Assembly: GCF_001709345.1 (NCBI RefSeq)
Contig: NZ_MDTQ01000001.1
Span: 434,001-498,000 of the forward strand
DNA: 64,000 nt
Origin: Terasakiispira papahanaumokuakeensis
Lineage (GTDB): Bacteria; Pseudomonadota; Gammaproteobacteria; Pseudomonadales; Halomonadaceae
Direction: 5' to 3'
The translations under genes and the position numbers were made by a program. How positions within the stretch are numbered: the stretch's first letter is position 1; the number at the start of each line of letters is the position of its first letter. Positions 44,218 to 54,039 of the stretch are shown piece after piece. The notes under the pieces are model-generated. The model made no database searches. It had not been told where the DNA came from and saw only the letters and a program-made list of their open reading frames with translations.

Positions 44218-44347
44218 TCAAGAACGGGGCATATAGTACCATGAAATTTGTCGCTGTCTACCCCTGTTTTTAAAAAATTCAGTAAGTTGCAGTACATTCA
44301 AAAAGCTAGGTCTTTCATCAGCGGAACGAGATGAGTCTTTTCCACAT

Positions 44348-44374
44348 AAAAAAACGCCGCCTAGATGGCGGCGT
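44348..44374 (-). terminator. Terminator of csrA
   Basis: Stem ACGCCGCC/GGCGGCGT with a five-base loop, followed by seven T on the minus strand. Confidence 0.88.
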
Positions 44375-44394
44375 CGTGATACCGGGGCGAGTGA

Positions 44395-44574
44395 TCACTC
44401 GTCTTCAGCTTTCTCGCGCTGAATCCGTTGATAAATCTCTTCACGGTGAACGGCAACTTCTTTTGGGGCATTCACACCGATACGGACCTGGTTGCCTTTG
44501 ACACCCAGGACTGTAACTGTAACTTCATCCCCTACCATTAAAGTTTCACCGACACGGCGCGTCAGGATTAACAT
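44395..44574 (-). CDS. csrA: Carbon storage regulator CsrA/RsmA
   Basis: A dimeric RNA-binding protein that blocks or stabilises mRNAs by binding GGA in loops near ribosome sites. Only 59 residues: [20 protein letters not shown], then [19 protein letters not shown], and [10 protein letters not shown] with the RNA-contacting Val-His-Arg. AAGGAG lies eight bases before the ATG and contains GGA, compatible with self-control. It sits between lysC and tRNA-Ser. The lysC terminator upstream implies its own promoter. Confidence 0.97.
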   Translation of the reverse strand: MLILTRRVGETLMVGDEVTVTVLGVKGNQVRIGVNAPKEVAVHREEIYQRIQREKAEDE

Positions 44575-44961
44575 GGCGGAATCTCCTTATTAGAAACAGA
44601 CTTCCAGAATCGTTCGTTCAAGCAAGTACGATGTCCTCGTAAGCCTCTGGTTTGACGTTAAGTCAATGCTGAGGTTCAGACATCTGATAAAAAAGTGCTT
44701 CAGTAGTTCGATGCATCCTCATCGCGACAACCTACTAAATCACTCAATTATTATCGGGTAGAAATGAAGAATTTAAAATATTTTTTTACGATTGATGACA
44801 TTGTAAAAACACTATCGGAAGCACAACGGCTTCCGATAGATTGAATATGCATTAAATTCAACAGTCTCAGCACCCCATCGCGTCGTTAGTATAGACACAA
44901 TGAGGTACTTTTTGAGTGCTATTTTTTAGCGCTCTTTTTGATCCTGTGCAGCTTTAGATGT
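44575..44961. other. 387-base gap between lysC and csrA
   Basis: Contains the lysC terminator and, nearer csrA, about 225 bases that should hold the csrA promoters, which I cannot assign. No further gene. Confidence 0.55.
44804..44839 (-). terminator. Terminator of lysC
   Basis: A perfect 11-base stem CTATCGGAAGC/GCTTCCGATAG with a six-base loop; TGTTTTTAC follows on the minus strand. Confidence 0.82.
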
Positions 44962-46212
44962 TTAATCATCTTCGCTCGGTTTATCTAGGCCAAACGCGGT
45001 ATGCAGCGCACGAACGGCTAGCTCTAAGTGTTTTTCGTCAATCACGACGGAAATCTTGATTTCTGAGGTCGAGACCATGCGGATGTTAATGTTTTCTTGA
45101 GCCAGCACTCGGAACATTTTAGAAGCAATACCGGCATGTGAACGCATGCCCACACCGACCAACGAGACTTTGACAATACTGTCATCTCCTCGCAATTCCC
45201 CCCCGCCTAAGTCTGGAATCACCGTTTCTTCCAGAATCTTACGCGTTTGTTTGTAATCACCTTTGGCGACAGTAAAAGTGAAGTCGGTATAGTCACCGGC
45301 AGGGGCGACGTTCTGCACGATCATATCGACTTCAATATTGGCATCGGCAATCGGACCGAGAATACGGCCCGCAACACCCGGGACGTCGGGGGTATTCAGC
45401 AGGGTCAGCTTGGCTTCATTGGCCGTAAAAGCGATACCGGAAATTAACGGCTCTTCCATGGAATCCTCGTCTTGGTCAGAGTCAGCAACAATCAGAGTGC
45501 CCGGGCCTCCATCTTCGAAGCTAGAGAGCACCCGGAGCGGGACATTGTATTTACCGGCAAACTCGACAGCGCGAATTTGCAGCACTTTGGAGCCCAGGCT
45601 TGCCAGCTCCAGCATTTCTTCGACGGTAATGCTGTCGAGGCGCTGAGCTTTTGAGCAGACCCGCGGGTCGGTGGTGTAAACACCATCCACATCGGTATAG
45701 ATTTGGCATTCATCGGCTTTGAGGGCCGCTGCCAGGGCGACGCCTGTGGTGTCAGAGCCGCCACGGCCTAGTGTGGTGATGTTGCCTTCTTCATCGACTC
45801 CTTGGAAGCCTGCGACAACAACAACACGCCCGGCGTTCAGGTCTTCACGCATTTCGTCCGTTTCAATACGCTGAATGCGGGCTTTTGTATGGGCGCTATC
45901 GGTAAAAATACCGACCTGAGCGCCCGTGTAAGACGTTGCTGGAATGCCTAGTTTTTGCAGCGCCATGGCCAATAAGGCAATGGTGACTTGCTCACCGGTC
46001 GATACCAACATATCCAGCTCGCGGGGAGACGGTTCATCGTTGATTTCGCTGGCCAGCCCAATGAGACGATTAGTTTCGCCGCTCATGGCTGAGACCACGA
46101 CCACGACATCATCGCCGTTTTCGCGAAACTTGCGTACGCGTTCTGCGACAGCCATGATGCGCTCAACAGAACCGACTGAAGTCCCTCCAAATTTTTGTAC
46201 GTAGAGTGCCAT
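44962..46212 (-). CDS. lysC: Aspartate kinase
   Basis: First step of the lysine, threonine and methionine pathway. The 416-residue product has the kinase domain (VQKFGGTSVGSVERI at 5-19, FQGVDEEGNITTLGRGGSDT, YTDVDGVYTTDPR) and two ACT domains in the C-terminal third for feedback control. There is an internal GTG/ATG region where a beta subunit could start in relatives, not assessed. It follows alaS, with a terminator between, as in Pseudomonas. Confidence 0.96.
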   Translation of the reverse strand: MALYVQKFGGTSVGSVERIMAVAERVRKFRENGDDVVVVVSAMSGETNRLIGLASEINDEPSPRELDMLVSTGEQVTIALLAMALQKLGIPATSYTGAQVGIFTDSAHTKARIQRIETDEMREDLNAGRVVVVAGFQGVDEEGNITTLGRGGSDTTGVALAAALKADECQIYTDVDGVYTTDPRVCSKAQRLDSITVEEMLELASLGSKVLQIRAVEFAGKYNVPLRVLSSFEDGGPGTLIVADSDQDEDSMEEPLISGIAFTANEAKLTLLNTPDVPGVAGRILGPIADANIEVDMIVQNVAPAGDYTDFTFTVAKGDYKQTRKILEETVIPDLGGGELRGDDSIVKVSLVGVGMRSHAGIASKMFRVLAQENINIRMVSTSEIKISVVIDEKHLELAVRALHTAFGLDKPSEDD

Positions 46213-46245
46213 AAGGTTCCCGTGTCGGTAAGTGGCTGATTAAAA

Positions 46246-46278
46246 TGAAAAAACCGGGCCCTTCAGGAGGACCCGGCT
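46246..46278 (-). terminator. Terminator of alaS
   Basis: GC-rich stem CCGGGTCC/GGGCCCGG with an interior loop; six T follow on the minus strand. It lies between the alaS stop and lysC start. Confidence 0.78.
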
Positions 46279-46282
46279 TACC

Positions 46283-48919
46283 TCACTGACTCATCTGTTC
46301 GACGACCCAGCCCTGAACCGAAGTTAATGCATCCGGTAATGCTGAGGGGTCTGTGCCCCCAGCTTGGGCCATATCCGGGCGGCCGCCACCTCGCCCGCCT
46401 ACTTGTTCGGCGACATGATTTACCAGCTTGCCAGCATGCACAAATTGCTGTGCCTGCCCCGTAACTCCGGCAATCAAATTCACTTTACCGTCATGGCTTG
46501 CCGCTAACAAAATGGCCGCATTCGGCAGCTTCTGTTTGAGCTGGTCCATGAGACCACGTAGACCTTTGCCATCGGCACCTTCTACGGTTTTCACCAGTAG
46601 CTGGATATCGTCTTGCAGTGCGATCGCCTCATCGGCTAATGCATTGCCGGCGTTGGCGGCTTGCTTGGCTTTTAGCTGCTCAAGTTCACGCTCTAGTTCA
46701 CGATTTCGGCCTTGTAGGGCGTCTAATCGTTCACTTAGCTGCTCTGGTTTAGCCTTAAGGCTTGCGGCAGCTTGCTGCAAGCGCTTCTCTTGCTCCGTCA
46801 ACCAACGTAGCGCGGCTTCTCCGGTGATTGCCTCAAGGCGACGAACCCCCGATGCGATACCTGACTCAGCAATAATATGCAGCAGACCAATGTCACCGGT
46901 TCGGTTGACATGGGTGCCCCCACACAGCTCAACCGAGAAGTGATCGGTGCCCATGCTTAGCACACGGACTTGGTCCCCATATTTCTCACCAAATAGTGCC
47001 ATCGCGCCTTTTTGTTTCGCGGTTTCAATATCGGTGAGCTCGGTGGTGACGGGGGTGTTAGCACGAATTTGACTGTTGACCAGGGTTTCAATTTCACCCA
47101 GCTCTTCAGCGGTTAAGGCTTCGAAGTGACTAAAGTCAAAGCGTAATCGCTGACTATTGACCAGTGAACCTTTTTGCTGCACATGATCGCCCAACACTTG
47201 TCTTAGCGCGGCATGTAACAGGTGGGTGGCGGAGTGATTGAGTGCTGTGGCCAGGCGAATGCGATCATCAACGACGGCATCAACCATCTGGCCTAAGGTT
47301 AACGTGCCTTCGACCATTACACCGTGATGCAATGTAGCGGTGCCCACGGCGGTCGTGTCTTTCACTTCAAAGCGATGGCCATTCAGGCCAATAATACCGC
47401 TGTCACCGACCTGACCGCCTGACTCGGCATAAAAAGGCGTACGATCCAGTACGATGACACCTTCGTCGCCTTCGGCCAGTTGTTCAACACTATTGCCCTC
47501 TTGCAGCAATGCGACAATTTGGCCTTTGTCAGTGGTCTGGTCATAACCGGTAAAATCCGTGTCGACATCGACGCGAACCAGTTCATTGTAGTCAATGCCA
47601 AACTGGCTAGCGGCTCGGGCGCGTTCACGCTGGGCTTCCATCGCGGATTCAAAACCGTCAAGGTCCAGCGTTAAATCACGTTCGCGCGCGATATCACCGG
47701 TCAGGTCAACCGGAAAACCGTAGGTATCATAGAGCTTGAAGACCACTGCACCTGGAATCACTTGGCCTTTCAGCTCGGCCAGATCTTGTTCCAGAATTTG
47801 CAAGCCGTGTTCCAGTGTGCGAGCAAACTGTTCTTCTTCTTTGGCCAGTACTCGCTCGATCATTGCCTGTTGATCTTTGAGCTCGGGATAGGCTTCTCCC
47901 ATTTCAGCGACCAGTGCCGCCACAATGTGATGGAAAAAGCTACCTCTTGCCCCCAATTTGTGGCCATGGCGACAAGCTCGGCGGATAATACGACGCAGCA
48001 CATAACCGCGACCTTCATTCGAAGGCATCACGCCATCGGCAATCAGGAAGCTGCAAGAGCGAATATGATCGGCCACAACGCGCAGTGAAGGCTGGTCTTC
48101 GTTAGTGCAGCCAATCGCTTGTGCTGATGCGTTCAATAAGTCTCGGAAGAGGTCGATTTCGTAGTTGGCGTGCACGCCCTGCAAAATCGCGCTGATACGC
48201 TCCAGGCCCATCCCTGTATCTACCGAAGGTGCGGGCAGAGGTTGCATTTCACCGCTGCTTTGGCGATTGAACTGCATAAAGACGATGTTCCAAATTTCAA
48301 TGAAACGGTCGCCATCTTCTTCCGGTGAGCCAGGCGGGCCGCCCCAGATGTGTTCGCCATGGTCGTAGAACACTTCGGTACAAGGTCCACAAGGGCCGGT
48401 ATCGCCCATCGCCCAGAAGTTATCCGACGCGTAAGGGGCCCCTTTGTTATCACCAATACGGATAATCTTGTGGTCAGGAAGACCGACTTGCTTGTGCCAG
48501 ATGTCATAAGCCTCATCATCATTTTCGTAAATGGTGACGAGTAACTTCTCGACGGGTAGGTTTAGCCATTCTGGCGAAGTGAGAAACTCCCAGGCAAAGG
48601 CGATTGCATCTTGTTTAAAATAATCACCAAAGCTGAAGTTCCCCATCATCTCAAAGAAGGTATGGTGACGGGCGGTGTAGCCGACGTTTTCCAGGTCGTT
48701 ATGCTTGCCGCCAGCACGTACACACTTCTGTGCTGTGGTGGCACGCGTGTAAGGGCGTTTTTCGGCCCCCAGGAAGCAGTCTTTAAATTGGTTCATCCCT
48801 GCATTGGTAAACAGCAGGGTCGGGTCGTCGTGCGGTACCAGCGAGCTGGAACGGACGATCTGATGGTTCTTTGACTCGAAGAACTTCAGAAAGGCCTGGC
48901 GAATTTCAGCAGTCTTCAT
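46283..48919 (-). CDS. alaS: Alanine-tRNA ligase
   Basis: An 878-residue synthetase with the usual parts: catalytic domain ([16 protein letters not shown] near 35-50), tRNA recognition, editing domain with zinc-binding [12 protein letters not shown] (about 562-573) and CGGTHV (about 664), and the C-terminal domain with [14 protein letters not shown]. It follows recX with a 165-base gap and precedes lysC. Confidence 0.98.
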   Translation of the reverse strand: MKTAEIRQAFLKFFESKNHQIVRSSSLVPHDDPTLLFTNAGMNQFKDCFLGAEKRPYTRATTAQKCVRAGGKHNDLENVGYTARHHTFFEMMGNFSFGDYFKQDAIAFAWEFLTSPEWLNLPVEKLLVTIYENDDEAYDIWHKQVGLPDHKIIRIGDNKGAPYASDNFWAMGDTGPCGPCTEVFYDHGEHIWGGPPGSPEEDGDRFIEIWNIVFMQFNRQSSGEMQPLPAPSVDTGMGLERISAILQGVHANYEIDLFRDLLNASAQAIGCTNEDQPSLRVVADHIRSCSFLIADGVMPSNEGRGYVLRRIIRRACRHGHKLGARGSFFHHIVAALVAEMGEAYPELKDQQAMIERVLAKEEEQFARTLEHGLQILEQDLAELKGQVIPGAVVFKLYDTYGFPVDLTGDIARERDLTLDLDGFESAMEAQRERARAASQFGIDYNELVRVDVDTDFTGYDQTTDKGQIVALLQEGNSVEQLAEGDEGVIVLDRTPFYAESGGQVGDSGIIGLNGHRFEVKDTTAVGTATLHHGVMVEGTLTLGQMVDAVVDDRIRLATALNHSATHLLHAALRQVLGDHVQQKGSLVNSQRLRFDFSHFEALTAEELGEIETLVNSQIRANTPVTTELTDIETAKQKGAMALFGEKYGDQVRVLSMGTDHFSVELCGGTHVNRTGDIGLLHIIAESGIASGVRRLEAITGEAALRWLTEQEKRLQQAAASLKAKPEQLSERLDALQGRNRELERELEQLKAKQAANAGNALADEAIALQDDIQLLVKTVEGADGKGLRGLMDQLKQKLPNAAILLAASHDGKVNLIAGVTGQAQQFVHAGKLVNHVAEQVGGRGGGRPDMAQAGGTDPSALPDALTSVQGWVVEQMSQ

Positions 48920-49084
48920 CGCTCACATCCGAAGAATCACGGGATTTCCCACTGCTTAGGCAAGCGGGTCAAAGGGGGTTATTATACGAGGTCGCTGAAA
49001 AAATGATAACTACAGCTGCCTATTGCGCTGACAGGTATCATAAAAGTGGACGTGCATTGAGGGAAGCTCTGTTCCGTCGGTCGT

Positions 49085-49621
49085 TCAGTAAGCCGCTTGA
49101 AGGGCTTGATAGGTCTGCTCGCTGCTGAAGCCTCGTTGTTGTAAAAAACGTATCATTTTAGACTTCTGATTGGGCGTTGTGGGCGAGGCCTCCGGCCCAA
49201 AACGCTTATACAGAGCGGTTGTCGCTTGATTGATCCAGTCGATACCTTCTTCTTCTGGTGTGATCTCAAGTGCCCACTCAATTAACTCATCACTGACCCC
49301 GCGTTGTTTTAACTCATACCGAACTTTGACTGGGCCTTGGCCTTTGAGTAAGCGTTGGCGGGTGAAAGAGGCGGCGAAACGTTGGTCTGAAAGCCAGTTT
49401 AAGTTTTCCAGTTCATCTAGCAAGGCATCAAGGACTTCGGGTGAAGGCGGAGTGAAATCTTGGCTTTGCTTTGGGGCAAGACGGAGCTTCTGTGCCAGTT
49501 CCTGGCGACTGTGCTCTCGTTGAGCCAGCAGTCGAACGGCGCGATCGTAATGCCAAGGGGCTTGATCAGCAGCCTCCCCAGAGGCTGCTGTAGGGGTCTC
49601 AATCAAGGTCTTGTCAAACAC
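49085..49621 (-). CDS. recX: RecA regulator RecX
   Basis: Limits RecA filament growth. A 178-residue three-helix-repeat protein: AVRLLAQREHSRQELAQKL (about 28-46), FAASFTRQRLLKGQGPVKVR and FLQQRGFSSEQTYQALQ. The start is GTG at 49621, two bases after the recA stop, so its translation probably depends on recA. A TTG five codons later is possible. The first 20 residues before the conserved part are not family-like. Confidence 0.92.
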   Translation of the reverse strand: MFDKTLIETPTAASGEAADQAPWHYDRAVRLLAQREHSRQELAQKLRLAPKQSQDFTPPSPEVLDALLDELENLNWLSDQRFAASFTRQRLLKGQGPVKVRYELKQRGVSDELIEWALEITPEEEGIDWINQATTALYKRFGPEASPTTPNQKSKMIRFLQQRGFSSEQTYQALQAAY

Positions 49622-49623
49622 CT

Positions 49624-50703
49624 TTATTCGCCATCTTGTTCAGTAGATGCCTGTTTGCTAGAGGCGTCCGGTTGTGCTTCAGCCGCTTCTTGAGGATCAA
49701 CAGGCGTAAGGTCTTTCAGCAGCTCAGCGCGAATTTGAGTTTCAATTTCTTCCATTACGGCTGGGTTATCTTCCAAGAATTGGGCGGCGTTGGCCTTGCC
49801 TTGTCCAATTTTGCTGCCTTTGTAGCTATACCAAGCGCCGGCCTTATCGACCAGCTTGCACTGAACGCCCAGGTCGATGACCTCTCCTGCATGATAAATG
49901 CCTTTGCCATACAGAATCTGGAATTCAGCCTGCCTGAAGGGCGGCGATACTTTGTTCTTGACTACTTTGACGCGGGTTTCATTGCCGGTCACTTCATCCC
50001 CTTGTTTGACTGCACCAATACGGCGGATATCCAGTCGAACAGAGGAGTAGAATTTCAAGGCATTCCCACCGGTTGTGGTTTCTGGACTGCCGAACATCAC
50101 GCCAATTTTCATTCGGATCTGGTTAATAAAGACCACCAAACAGTTGGCATTTTTGATGTTGCCGGTAATTTTGCGTAGTGCCTGAGACATTAAGCGCGCT
50201 TGCAGGCCTACATGGGAATCCCCCATTTCACCTTCGATTTCCGCTTTGGGCGTCAACGCGGCGACTGAATCCACAATAATGACATCGACTGCACCAGAGC
50301 GGACCAGCATGTCGGTGATTTCCAGGGCTTGTTCACCGGTATCGGGCTGGGAGACCAAGAGATCATTGACCTCAACGCCTAATTTTTCAGCATAGGTGGG
50401 GTCCAGGGCATGCTCTGCATCGACAAAGGCACAGGTTTTACCCTGTTTTTGTGCCTGGGCAATGACCGACAACGTCAGCGTCGTTTTGCCGGATGACTCA
50501 GGGCCATAAATCTCAACAATACGACCATAGGGTAAACCACCAATACCCAAGGCAATATCCAGGCCTAAAGACCCTGTGGACACTGCAGGCATGGCCACGC
50601 GCGGCTGATCGCCCATGCGCATGATGGCCCCTTTGCCAAATTGACGTTCGATCTGGGAAAGCGCTGCACCCAGCGCACGCTGGCGGTTTTCATCGACAGC
50701 CAT
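49624..50703 (-). CDS. recA: Recombinase A
   Basis: Homologous recombination and SOS activator. The 359-residue product shows Walker [10 protein letters not shown] (67-75), Walker [13 protein letters not shown], loop L1 and L2 regions ([39 protein letters not shown]) and an acidic tail. A LexA box lies about 140 bases upstream. recX follows directly. Confidence 0.98.
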   Translation of the reverse strand: MAVDENRQRALGAALSQIERQFGKGAIMRMGDQPRVAMPAVSTGSLGLDIALGIGGLPYGRIVEIYGPESSGKTTLTLSVIAQAQKQGKTCAFVDAEHALDPTYAEKLGVEVNDLLVSQPDTGEQALEITDMLVRSGAVDVIIVDSVAALTPKAEIEGEMGDSHVGLQARLMSQALRKITGNIKNANCLVVFINQIRMKIGVMFGSPETTTGGNALKFYSSVRLDIRRIGAVKQGDEVTGNETRVKVVKNKVSPPFRQAEFQILYGKGIYHAGEVIDLGVQCKLVDKAGAWYSYKGSKIGQGKANAAQFLEDNPAVMEEIETQIRAELLKDLTPVDPQEAAEAQPDASSKQASTEQDGE

Positions 50704-50839
50704 GGGCAGTCCTCACGTTTTAGAGTTGATCTCAAATTGATTGATCTTGAGCTTGGTTATTCAACCCAGAAGGCGTCAATCAATCAGGTCATGAATCAAT
50801 GGTCACTATCAGTTTATGCTGAGAGTGAATGATAATTGG

Positions 50840-50855
50840 CTGTATAGATTACCAG
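50840..50855. promoter_or_regulatory. LexA (SOS) box of recA
   Basis: CTGTATAGATTACCAG keeps the CTG-N10-CAG frame and the TATA-like core of the gammaproteobacterial LexA operator. It lies in the gap between pncC and recA, on the recA side. Confidence 0.75.
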
Positions 50856-50890
50856 TATTTTGGCGAACTTCAAACCTACTTAAACCGGCT

Positions 50891-51433
50891 TCAATGATTC
50901 TCTGTGGGTGATGGCCGCTGTGTGGCGTGTTGGATCCATTGAATGAGCCCTGTCAGGGCTGCTTCCAGCGCTTGTAAGCGCACTGCTTGGCGGTCACCGT
51001 CAAAATGATAACAATGGGTCGTTTGATTTTCAGTATTGCCCCAGGCCAACCACACGGTGCCGACGGGCTTTGTTTCAGTGCCGCCGCCCGGCCCTGCAAT
51101 GCCGCTGATGGCCACTGCGAGATTAAGGCCACGATGTTGGCAGACACCGCTGACCATCGCACGTGCGACAGGTTCGCTGACGGCGCCGTGGGTATTTAAT
51201 GTGGCCTCGGGGACCTCCAGCCATGACATCTTGGCCTCATTGGAGTAACTGACCACACCGCCATCTATCCAAGTTGAGCTACCGGCTCGATCAGTCAACG
51301 CCGCCGCCACCAAGCCGCCGGTACACGACTCTGCTGTACCAATTTGCCAGTCAGTACCTTCAGGGTCTACTTGGTTCAACGTCTCGAATAATTGGTCTAG
51401 CGCTGACTGAATACTGGCATGCTCAAAATACAT
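50891..51433 (-). CDS. pncC: Nicotinamide-nucleotide amidase PncC (CinA C-terminal type)
   Basis: Deamidates NMN to NaMN. The 180-residue product is the stand-alone CinA C-domain: GTAESCTGGLVAAALTDRAG (about 28-47), GGVVSYSNEAK, and SGIAGPGGGTETKPVGTVW. AAGGAGGG precedes the ATG. It lies directly upstream of recA, as in Pseudomonas and E. coli. Confidence 0.95.
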   Translation of the reverse strand: MYFEHASIQSALDQLFETLNQVDPEGTDWQIGTAESCTGGLVAAALTDRAGSSTWIDGGVVSYSNEAKMSWLEVPEATLNTHGAVSEPVARAMVSGVCQHRGLNLAVAISGIAGPGGGTETKPVGTVWLAWGNTENQTTHCYHFDGDRQAVRLQALEAALTGLIQWIQHATQRPSPTENH

Positions 51434-51732
51434 ACCCCCTCCTTATGTCGTGGGTGTCGCAAGCGCGTTTTTTGATTTTGCTTCATCTCGATCTATTGCG
51501 TTATGGCCGCTGACCTCGACTTAGAACAGGCCTCATGATGAGCGGCTGTTTCTGATCGAATGAGTGACGACGAATGAATGGCGATTAATGCCAGCTAGAG
51601 CTAAGTGAGACAATTTACCACAGTGACCCTCTTCAGATTGCTTGGTAGATTTTGCTTCGTATTGACAACTGGGAGATGTCGATGTTCTGACGTCTAAATG
51701 AGATGCAATGTTTGGCGCTTGGGAGGGCTTTC
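51434..51732. other. 299-base divergent gap between pncC and the copper receptor
   Basis: It should hold promoters for both. I could not assign a Fur box or a copper-responsive site. No gene. Confidence 0.45.
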
Positions 51733-53781
51733 ATGCAAGGGTTTAACCGATGTTACTTTACGCCATTATCTCGTTGTATCATCTTAATGACGGGGCTCAC
51801 ACCTGTCATTGCTTGGTCTCAAACCCCATCGCATGAGTCAGAAACAACTCGTTTACCCCCTGTGGTCGTGACATCGGTGATGCCAGCTGCAGGTCTGGTG
51901 ATTGAGGCAGACCCCAAGCAAGCCCGTCAGCCTGTTCCGGCCAGTGATGCGGCTGATTATCTAAAAACTATTCCTGGCTTTTCAGCGATCCGCAATGGCG
52001 GCACTAATGGTGATCCAGTATTGCGAGGCATGTTTGGTTCTCGACTGAATCTATTGGTTGATGGTGGTGAAATGATCGGCGCCTGCCCCGCACGAATGGA
52101 TGCCCCCAGCTCTTATATTTCCCCTGAAAACTATGATCGTTTGACGGTCATTAAAGGGCCGCAAAGTGTGCAATATGGTGCTGGAGGTTCGGCCGGTACC
52201 ATCCTGTTTGAGCGAGACCCTCAATACTTTGAAAAGCCTACCTTAGAGGGCGATGCTCAATGGCAAGTGGGCTCCAATGGGCGTAATGGTCAACGTTTGG
52301 ATGCAACGGCGGGTAACTCATTAGGCTACATCCGTTTAGCCGGTAACCATGACCGCGCTGATGACTATGAAGACGGCAGTGGTCATAAAGTCCCCTCTAA
52401 ATGGAAAAAGTGGAACACGGATATGGTCGTGGGCTGGACGCCAGACCGAGACAATACGCTGGAACTCCGTGCGGGTACGGGTGATGGTGAAGCACGCTAT
52501 GCTGGGCGCGGTATGGATGGCAGTCAGTTTGAGCGGGAGAGTTTTGGATTACGCTTTGAATCACGCAATTTTGACGGTGCTTTGGATAAGCTCGAAGCGC
52601 GTTACTACTACAATTATGCCGATCATGTGATGGATAACTACAACCTGAGAACCCCTTCAGGGATGGGCATGATGGGCAGTGCTATGGCCTCTAATGTCGA
52701 TCGAAGAACTCAGGGCCTTAACTTTAAAAGTACTTGGTTGGGTGACGATTGGCAGATTGTTGCTGGATTAGATGCACAAACCAGTAAACATCGAAAACGG
52801 TCAGCCATGGGGCGAGGGGCTTACCGTCATCAACCTTGGCAGCAAGATGCAGAATTTAACCAGTACGGTGTATTTGGTGAATGGATGCAATCGATCACTG
52901 AACAAGGGCGTGTGATCAGCGGGATACGCTTGGACCATATTGAAGTAGATGATGATCGTTCGGCTGCCAGTAGCCCCACCGGCGGTGAGCAGCGTGACAA
53001 AACACTCCCCAGTGGTTTTATTCGTTATGAGGTCAATCCCTCTTCATATACGCAATATTATATTGGGGTCGGCCATGCTCAACGCTTCCCTGACTACTGG
53101 GAGCTGTTCTCCGCTGACCAAGGTCCGGCAGGTACGGCTAATGCGTTTGATGGACTGGAGCCCGAGAAAACAACGCAATTGGATGTGGGGGCGCAGTTTA
53201 AGCAAGGTGACACCGAAGCCTGGATCTCAGCTTATGTGGGCCAGATTGATGACTATATCCTCTTTACCTACCAAGGTGCTGGTGGCATGGCCAAGAGCAC
53301 CGCTGACAACGTGGATGCCCAAATCGCTGGGGCAGAGCTGGGTGGGCGCTATACCTTGTTACCTGGGCTGACAGGTGAAGCTTCACTGGCCTATGCATGG
53401 GGGCGTAACCGCGATGATCATGATCCCCTGCCGCAAATGCCGCCATTAGAAGCACGTTTTTCCACCTACTATGAACAAGGCGACTGGCGTTTGGGGGCCC
53501 TGTGGCGGCTCGTGGCTGCGCAGCACCGGACTTCTGAAGGACAAGGGAATGTTGTCGGGCGTGATCTGGGTGACAGCGCTGGATTTGGTATCTTCTCGAT
53601 GAATGCGGCTTATCGTCTGCTCCCCGAACTGACCTTGACGGCCGGTGTCGACAACTTGTTTGACCGCACCTACAGCGAACACCTTAACTTGGCCGGTAAT
53701 GCAGGCTTTGGCTTTCCTGGCGATACCCGATTTAACGAACCGGGTCGTTTGATGTGGGGCAAGGTCGACTGGCGTTTCTAA
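51733..53781 (+). CDS. TonB-dependent copper receptor (OprC/NosA type)
   Basis: A 682-residue outer-membrane receptor: signal peptide (about 1-29), a TonB-box-like segment LPPVVVTSV, plug domain (about 55-170) and a 22-strand-type barrel ending in WGKVDWRF. The plug part GACPARMDAPSSYISPENYD (about 116-135), with its Cys and two Met, is the hallmark of the copper receptor subfamily. Met-rich SGMGMMGSAM in an outer loop could bind copper(I). GGGAGG precedes the ATG at 51733, favoured over an upstream ATG at 51703. Confidence 0.92.
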   Translation: MQGFNRCYFTPLSRCIILMTGLTPVIAWSQTPSHESETTRLPPVVVTSVMPAAGLVIEADPKQARQPVPASDAADYLKTIPGFSAIRNGGTNGDPVLRGMFGSRLNLLVDGGEMIGACPARMDAPSSYISPENYDRLTVIKGPQSVQYGAGGSAGTILFERDPQYFEKPTLEGDAQWQVGSNGRNGQRLDATAGNSLGYIRLAGNHDRADDYEDGSGHKVPSKWKKWNTDMVVGWTPDRDNTLELRAGTGDGEARYAGRGMDGSQFERESFGLRFESRNFDGALDKLEARYYYNYADHVMDNYNLRTPSGMGMMGSAMASNVDRRTQGLNFKSTWLGDDWQIVAGLDAQTSKHRKRSAMGRGAYRHQPWQQDAEFNQYGVFGEWMQSITEQGRVISGIRLDHIEVDDDRSAASSPTGGEQRDKTLPSGFIRYEVNPSSYTQYYIGVGHAQRFPDYWELFSADQGPAGTANAFDGLEPEKTTQLDVGAQFKQGDTEAWISAYVGQIDDYILFTYQGAGGMAKSTADNVDAQIAGAELGGRYTLLPGLTGEASLAYAWGRNRDDHDPLPQMPPLEARFSTYYEQGDWRLGALWRLVAAQHRTSEGQGNVVGRDLGDSAGFGIFSMNAAYRLLPELTLTAGVDNLFDRTYSEHLNLAGNAGFGFPGDTRFNEPGRLMWGKVDWRF

Positions 53782-53864
53782 TTTAGAGCGCTAGAGGCAA
53801 TCTGCTGAAATCGCCCAATTTCGTTCTTTCGTTTCAACCAACCCTATGCTCAAGGGTTCCCTTT

Positions 53865-53891
53865 GCGGGCTTATATCGCCCGCTTTTTTTT
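53865..53891 (+). terminator. Terminator of the copper receptor gene
   Basis: GCGGGC/GCCCGC with a seven-base loop, followed by a run of T. Confidence 0.85.
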
Positions 53892-54039
53892 GTGGCTTTT
53901 TCAGGGCTGCTTGATGGCGCGTGAGCGCTGGGGCTCTCCCTCTTGCCTACGGACGTGTTACGCTAGGCGGCTATTTTATGCCCATTTTTAAGTCCTCGTT
54001 TTTTGATCTGTTAGCCGCAATAGGATGTATCTTCCTGCC

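Noticed and set aside
54025-54039. Upstream ATG as the mutS start
   Set aside because: It would have AGG directly touching the start, and the five extra residues are absent from typical MutS.
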